Shown here: in pieces, positions 63,881-64,000 of the stretch
Position numbering within the stretch: position 1 is the first letter of the stretch
Layout of the letters: each line of letters begins with the position of its first letter
From: Apostichopus japonicus
Lineage: Eukaryota; Echinodermata; Holothuroidea; Aspidochirotida; Stichopodidae
Direction of reading: 5' to 3'
Assembly: GCF_037975245.1 (NCBI RefSeq)
Contig: NC_092577.1
Span: 32,924,898 to 32,988,897, forward strand
DNA length: 64,000 nucleotides
Notes under the pieces: generated by a model
Told to the model about the DNA's origin: nothing
Database searches by the model: none
What the model saw: only the letters and a program-made list of their open reading frames with translations
Made by a program: the position numbers and the translations under genes

Positions 63881-64000
63881 GGATACCAACAATTTAAGGA
63901 TGGGTACAATAGTTGCGATGAAACAAATCATTCAAGTGGCGTGTAACCATTCTGCAAGCTGTAAAGTCTGCTTTAGTCTTAGCTAGGAATTACCGCCTAT

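Overview
This is a eukaryotic, metazoan-type window. It is AT-rich, has almost no long open reading frames, and its one recognisable gene is split by introns of 3.5-7 kb with GT-AG splice sites. It is dense in non-autonomous DNA transposons, tRNA-derived SINEs and decayed LINEs. The repeat mix suits a marine invertebrate, possibly a deuterostome, but the sequence alone does not fix the species.

The gene lies on the minus strand at about 59.5-37.3 kb and is the homolog of HS1BP3 (HCLS1-binding protein 3), a PX-domain protein. I rebuilt five exons by hand: 59493-59518, 52279-52447, 47224-47434, 41102-41195 and 37367-37545. Reading phase is kept across all four junctions. Together they encode an N-terminus ending VTSR, a full PX domain with the motif RRYSEF, a lysine-rich linker, and an acidic tail with three repeated DLF motifs. 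The 3' end is unresolved: the protein either stops at 37344 (about 233 residues) or splices on from a GTAGGA donor at 37366 to exons I did not find.

The introns hold most of the readable structure. Intron 1 (52.4-59.5 kb) has a MITE with an 8-bp target duplication, a LINE reverse-transcriptase remnant, a tRNA-SINE with target duplication and (TATG)n tail, a Penelope-associated-looking repeat and a decayed tandem array. Intron 2 has a TTAA-flanked MITE and a 215-bp palindrome made of two copies of the Penelope-like motif. Intron 3 has a cluster of hAT-type elements, one nested in another, each with an 8-bp target duplication, plus a minus-strand LINE with an A-tail. Intron 4 has a 120-bp minisatellite that stays open for 206 codons, and a terminal-inverted-repeat element carrying a tRNA-like sequence.

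Region 1-37 kb shows no gene I can support. It contains a palindromic MITE family (two complete copies with 7-bp duplications, two fragments), a mariner-like MITE, a dispersed repeat of about 0.45 kb present twice, with a different minisatellite beside each copy (68-bp and 44-bp units), a LINE 3' end, a tRNA-derived SINE and a hairpin micro-element. No CRISPR array, rRNA or clearly functional tRNA gene was seen.
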